NCBI GenBank assembly: GCA_019750135.1
Contig: JAIEOV010000073.1
Coordinates: 1-35,499 of the forward strand
Origin: Reyranella sp.
Lineage (GTDB): Bacteria; Pseudomonadota; Alphaproteobacteria; Reyranellales; Reyranellaceae
Direction: 5' to 3'
DNA length: 35,499 nt
Shown one piece after another: positions 31,123-35,499 of the stretch (positions within the stretch are counted from its first letter, which is position 1; every line of letters starts with the position of its first letter). The notes beneath the pieces were generated by a model. The model had not been told where the DNA came from. It made no database searches and saw only the letters and a list, made by a program, of their open reading frames with translations. Position numbers and translations under genes: made by a program.

Positions 31123-32469
31123 TTGTTTTCCTGGAAGGTGAAGCAGCCGGTCGACGGCGTCGTCGTCGCGCCGGAAGAGCGGCTGCCGTGGCCGCAGACC
31201 GTGATGCTGGGCATCCAGCATGTCGTGGCTATGTTCGGCGGCACGGTGCTCGGCCCCTTGCTGATGGGCTTCGACGCCAACGTCGCGATATTGATGAGCG
31301 GCGTCGGCACCCTGATCTTCTTCGTCGCCGTCGGCGGCCGGGTGCCCAGCTATCTCAGCTCGTCCTTCGCCTTCATCGCCGTGGTCATCACGGCCACCGG
31401 CTATTCCGGCCACGGTGGACCGAACCCCAACATCGGCGTGGCGCTGGGCGGCATCGTCGCATGCGGCGCGGTCTATGCCGCCATCGGGCTGGTGGTGGCG
31501 ACGACCGGCGCGGGCTGGATCGAGCGGTTGATGCCGCCCGTCGTCACAGGCTCGGTCGTGGCGGTGATCGGCCTGAACCTCGCCCAGTTGCCCATCAAGA
31601 CCATGGGCCCGACGAACTTCGACGCCTGGATCCAGGCGGTGACCTTCTTCGCCATCGCCCTGGTCGCCGTCTACAGCCGCGGCCTGATGCGCCGGCTGCT
31701 GATCCTGGTCGGCCTCATCCTGTCGACGGCGCTCTATGCCGTGCTGACCAACGGCCTGGGCTGGGGCAAGCCGATCGACTTCAAGCTGATCGAGCAGGCG
31801 GCGTGGCTCGGCCTGCCGAGATTCGAAGCGCCGGTGTTCGAGATGCGGGCGATCGCGCTGATCGTGCCGGTGGCGCTGATCCTGGTGGCGGAGAATCTCG
31901 GGCATCTGAAGGCGGTCGGCGCCATGACCGGACGCGACATGGGCCCCTGGCTCGGCCGTGCCTTCATGGGCGACGGCATCGCCACCATGGTGTCGGGCAG
32001 CGCCGGCGGCAGCGGCGTCACCACCTACGCCGAGAACATCGGGGTGATGGCGGCGACGCGCATCTACTCGACGGCGCTGTTCGTCGTGGCCGCCCTGATC
32101 GCCATCCTGCTGGGCTTCTCGCCCAAGTTCGGCGCCTTGATCCACACCATCCCGCTGCCGGCGATGGGCGGCGTCAGCATCGTGATCTTCGGCCTGATCG
32201 CCATCGCCGGCGCGCGCATCTGGGTCGACAACAAGGTCGACTTCGCCGACAGCCGCAACATGATCGTGGCCGCCATCACCCTGGTGCTGGGCACCGGCGA
32301 CTTCACCCTGAGCTTCGGCGAGTTCGCCCTGGGCGGCATCGGCACGGCGACGTTCGGCGCGCTGATCCTGAACGCGGTGCTGAGCGTGAAGCGTTCGGAC
32401 TCTTCCGGACCGCGCGCGTCCTCGCGCGCTCATGAGGCGCGCGGGGACGCGCGCGGTCCGGAAGACTAA
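31123..32469 (+). CDS. Nucleobase:cation symporter-2 family permease (UraA/RutG-like)
   Basis: This inner-membrane carrier takes up uracil, xanthine or similar bases with protons. Hallmarks are LPWPQTVMLGIQHVVAMFGGTVLGP with the family QH pair, LILVAENLGHLKAVGAMTG, SGVTTYAENIGVMAATRI (the TTYAENIG signature of the UraA/RutG branch) and 12-14 helices. TTG at 31123 is proposed because GGGGG lies 6 bases upstream; a GTG at 31087 lies within the 100-base repeat. The last about 25 residues (SDSSGPRASSRAHEARG...) are encoded by a palindromic repeat (32401-32465), so the natural C-terminus probably ended near NAVLSVKR. Stop overlaps the convergent gene by four bases. Confidence 0.9.
   Translation: MFSWKVKQPVDGVVVAPEERLPWPQTVMLGIQHVVAMFGGTVLGPLLMGFDANVAILMSGVGTLIFFVAVGGRVPSYLSSSFAFIAVVITATGYSGHGGPNPNIGVALGGIVACGAVYAAIGLVVATTGAGWIERLMPPVVTGSVVAVIGLNLAQLPIKTMGPTNFDAWIQAVTFFAIALVAVYSRGLMRRLLILVGLILSTALYAVLTNGLGWGKPIDFKLIEQAAWLGLPRFEAPVFEMRAIALIVPVALILVAENLGHLKAVGAMTGRDMGPWLGRAFMGDGIATMVSGSAGGSGVTTYAENIGVMAATRIYSTALFVVAALIAILLGFSPKFGALIHTIPLPAMGGVSIVIFGLIAIAGARIWVDNKVDFADSRNMIVAAITLVLGTGDFTLSFGEFALGGIGTATFGALILNAVLSVKRSDSSGPRASSRAHEARGDARGPED
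32401..32465. repeat. 65-base palindrome with 21-base perfect arms inside the permease 3' end
   Basis: TCTTCCGGACCGCGCGCGTCC (arm 32401-32421, 21 bases, given here by its pattern TCTTCCGGACC then alternating CG) pairs exactly with 32445-32465. A 23-base loop includes GCTCATGAGG and short CG arms. A related half copy is at 35385-35420. It overlaps the last codons of the permease and the stop of the convergent gene. Confidence 0.85.
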
Positions 32470-33335
32470 GAGAAGGACACCGTCGCCTTGTCGTAATCGC
32501 CCGAGCCCATGCGGCCTTCGGCGAAGATCTCGTGGCGGGCGATCCAGTCGAACGACTGCTCGTAGGCCTGGCGCGAGTACGGCTCGAACACGATGCGCTC
32601 GCCCGGGCCCCAGCGACGCGTGTCCATCATGGCGTGCCAGCGCTCGGGGAATTCGTTCTTGTAGTAGTGCGTGTAGAGCTCGGGCCTGAGGTCGATGTCG
32701 CGCTGCGCCCGCTTCAGCGCCCGGAAGTAGCGCCGGATGTCCTCGGCATCGGGCTCGCCGTTGACCATGGCGGCGATCATGAAGGTGGTGTCGATCACCT
32801 TGCGGAAGCCGAGTTGCTCCACGAGGTAATACGGTCCGCTGAACAGCGCCGCCGCCCGGCTCTTGCCGTCGATCAGGAGCTCGAGGCGGCGGAACAGCAT
32901 GCCGTCCTCGAAGGTGAGGTTGACCTTGTCGCGCGGCAGGTACTGTTCCAGCGCCTGGATCGTCGAATAGTGGCTGCCCGACTGGAAGCCCACCGAGATC
33001 GGCACGCCGGCGAGATCCTCAGGTGTGCGGATCGGCGAATCGGCCGGCACGAAGATGCCGGCCGGCGCCACCGAATAGGCGTCGGCATAGAGGCGGGCAT
33101 GGCCGTTGGACGCCGCCACCGCCACCGTCCAATGACAGGCGCAGCTTACATCGGCTTCGCGGCCCTTCTCGATGCTCTGGAAGGCGCCCGAGGAACCCTT
33201 GTTGTGATGCTGGCCGGCGGTCGAGCGGATCAGCTCGCGGAACTCGTAGTCAAGCCCCTCGGCGCGGAAGTAGCCCTTCTCCTCGGCCACCCACTCCTGC
33301 AGGCGAAAGTGCGGTTCGACGATGAACTTGCCCAT
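32466..33335 (-). CDS. THI5/NMT1-like substrate-binding-fold protein without signal peptide
   Basis: The 289-residue product starts MGKFIVEPHFRLQEWVAEEKGYFRAEGLDYEF, the early hallmark of the SsuA/THI5 fold (a receptor-type helix after residue 10), but has no Sec or Tat signal, so it should be cytoplasmic unless a start is misplaced; no better one is seen. Other features are HHNKGSSGAF, SCACHWTVAVAASNG (a C-x-C-H cluster), IRTPEDLAGVPISVGFQSGSHYSTIQAL and RRWGPGERIVFEPYSRQ. Fungal THI5 uses such a fold to make the thiamine pyrimidine, with a CCCFC motif not present here. Function is open. It follows the carboxylase gene by 33 bases on the same strand. Confidence 0.65.
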   Translation of the reverse strand: MGKFIVEPHFRLQEWVAEEKGYFRAEGLDYEFRELIRSTAGQHHNKGSSGAFQSIEKGREADVSCACHWTVAVAASNGHARLYADAYSVAPAGIFVPADSPIRTPEDLAGVPISVGFQSGSHYSTIQALEQYLPRDKVNLTFEDGMLFRRLELLIDGKSRAAALFSGPYYLVEQLGFRKVIDTTFMIAAMVNGEPDAEDIRRYFRALKRAQRDIDLRPELYTHYYKNEFPERWHAMMDTRRWGPGERIVFEPYSRQAYEQSFDWIARHEIFAEGRMGSGDYDKATVSFS

Positions 33336-33368
33336 GGCGTTCCTCGCGTGCGGCCCGTCCGTGTTCTA

Positions 33369-35363
<1,995 letters not shown>

Positions 35364-35384
35364 TCTAAGCATATCCTTTCGGAT

Positions 35385-35420
35385 TCTTCCGGACCGCGCG
35401 CTTCCAGCGCGCCTCATGAT
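35385..35420. repeat. Half copy of the TCTTCCGGACC palindrome, upstream of mccA
   Basis: TCTTCCGGACCGCGCGC (35385-35401) and GCGCGCCTCATGA (35407-35419) match one arm and loop of the palindrome at 32401-32465 in reverse orientation. The second arm is missing. It occupies the 5' flank of mccA, before the ribosome-binding site. The remaining 35421-35499 shows no supported feature. Confidence 0.7.
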
Positions 35421-35499
35421 CGTGAGCGCGGTAGAGTCGAGGACGGGCGCGGTGGCGCTGCTGTGGCGCTCCGTCTCCCGTCCCCGCTCATCAAACCGG

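Overview
The window is GC-rich DNA (roughly two-thirds G+C by eye), densely packed and in conserved-looking bacterial order, with almost no spacer inside operons. The gene content (DUF1489, an MmcQ/YjbR protein, a Bug-type receptor, a MotA/MotB-like pair behind an efp-suhB block, alpha-2-macroglobulin plus PBP1C, methylcrotonyl-CoA carboxylase) suggests a free-living alphaproteobacterium, perhaps near Rhodospirillales or Reyranella. That placement is inferred from gene families and codon style, not from a marker gene. No rRNA, tRNA, CRISPR array, phage gene or transposase gene was found.

Layout. 1-3144: the end of a class I fructose-bisphosphate aldolase gene with its terminator, then an accessory stretch of small orphan genes, a secreted protein and a Bug receptor. 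3263-7988: thiE, an SGNH-hydrolase-like protein, epmA, a YjbR-like gene, efp and a suhB-like phosphatase; epmA and efp are an enzyme-substrate pair for EF-P beta-lysylation. 8106-11244: an envelope operon of an OmpA-like periplasmic protein, a MotA/TolQ-like channel with a repeat-bearing helical tail, and a MotB-like OmpA protein with a long coiled coil. 11250-12071: a CopC-fold protein and DUF1489, on the minus strand. 12245-19328: a thioester alpha-2-macroglobulin followed after one base by pbpC (peptidoglycan synthase 1C).

19329-22908: an AT-rich spacer, a LysE exporter, a small conserved protein, a GNAT acetyltransferase, two unknown proteins and HMG-CoA lyase. 22905-29815: a coherent locus made of a class III aminotransferase, an ABC importer of polyamine type (ATPase, Tat-type receptor, two permeases) and a divergent GntR regulator followed by a class IV aminotransferase. 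Two copies of a TGTGATCACA palindrome lie between the divergent arms and are the likely operator. 30128-35363: a DUF2189 membrane protein, a uracil/xanthine-type permease, a THI5/NMT1-like protein without signal peptide, and the biotin-carrying alpha subunit of methylcrotonyl-CoA carboxylase. With HMG-CoA lyase this gives two steps of leucine degradation, about 11 kb apart.

The second half also carries three kinds of small structured repeats: an inverted pair of two-hairpin units (REPIN-like) inside the ABC operon, two copies of an element with TCATCCCGA/TCGGGAT ends (one an exact 100-bp unit with 14-bp perfect terminal inverted repeats), and a TCTTCCGGACCGCGCGC palindrome, one copy of which encodes the last residues of the permease. 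The best leads are the two-transaminase/ABC/GntR locus, the MotA/MotB-like envelope operon and the repeat families.
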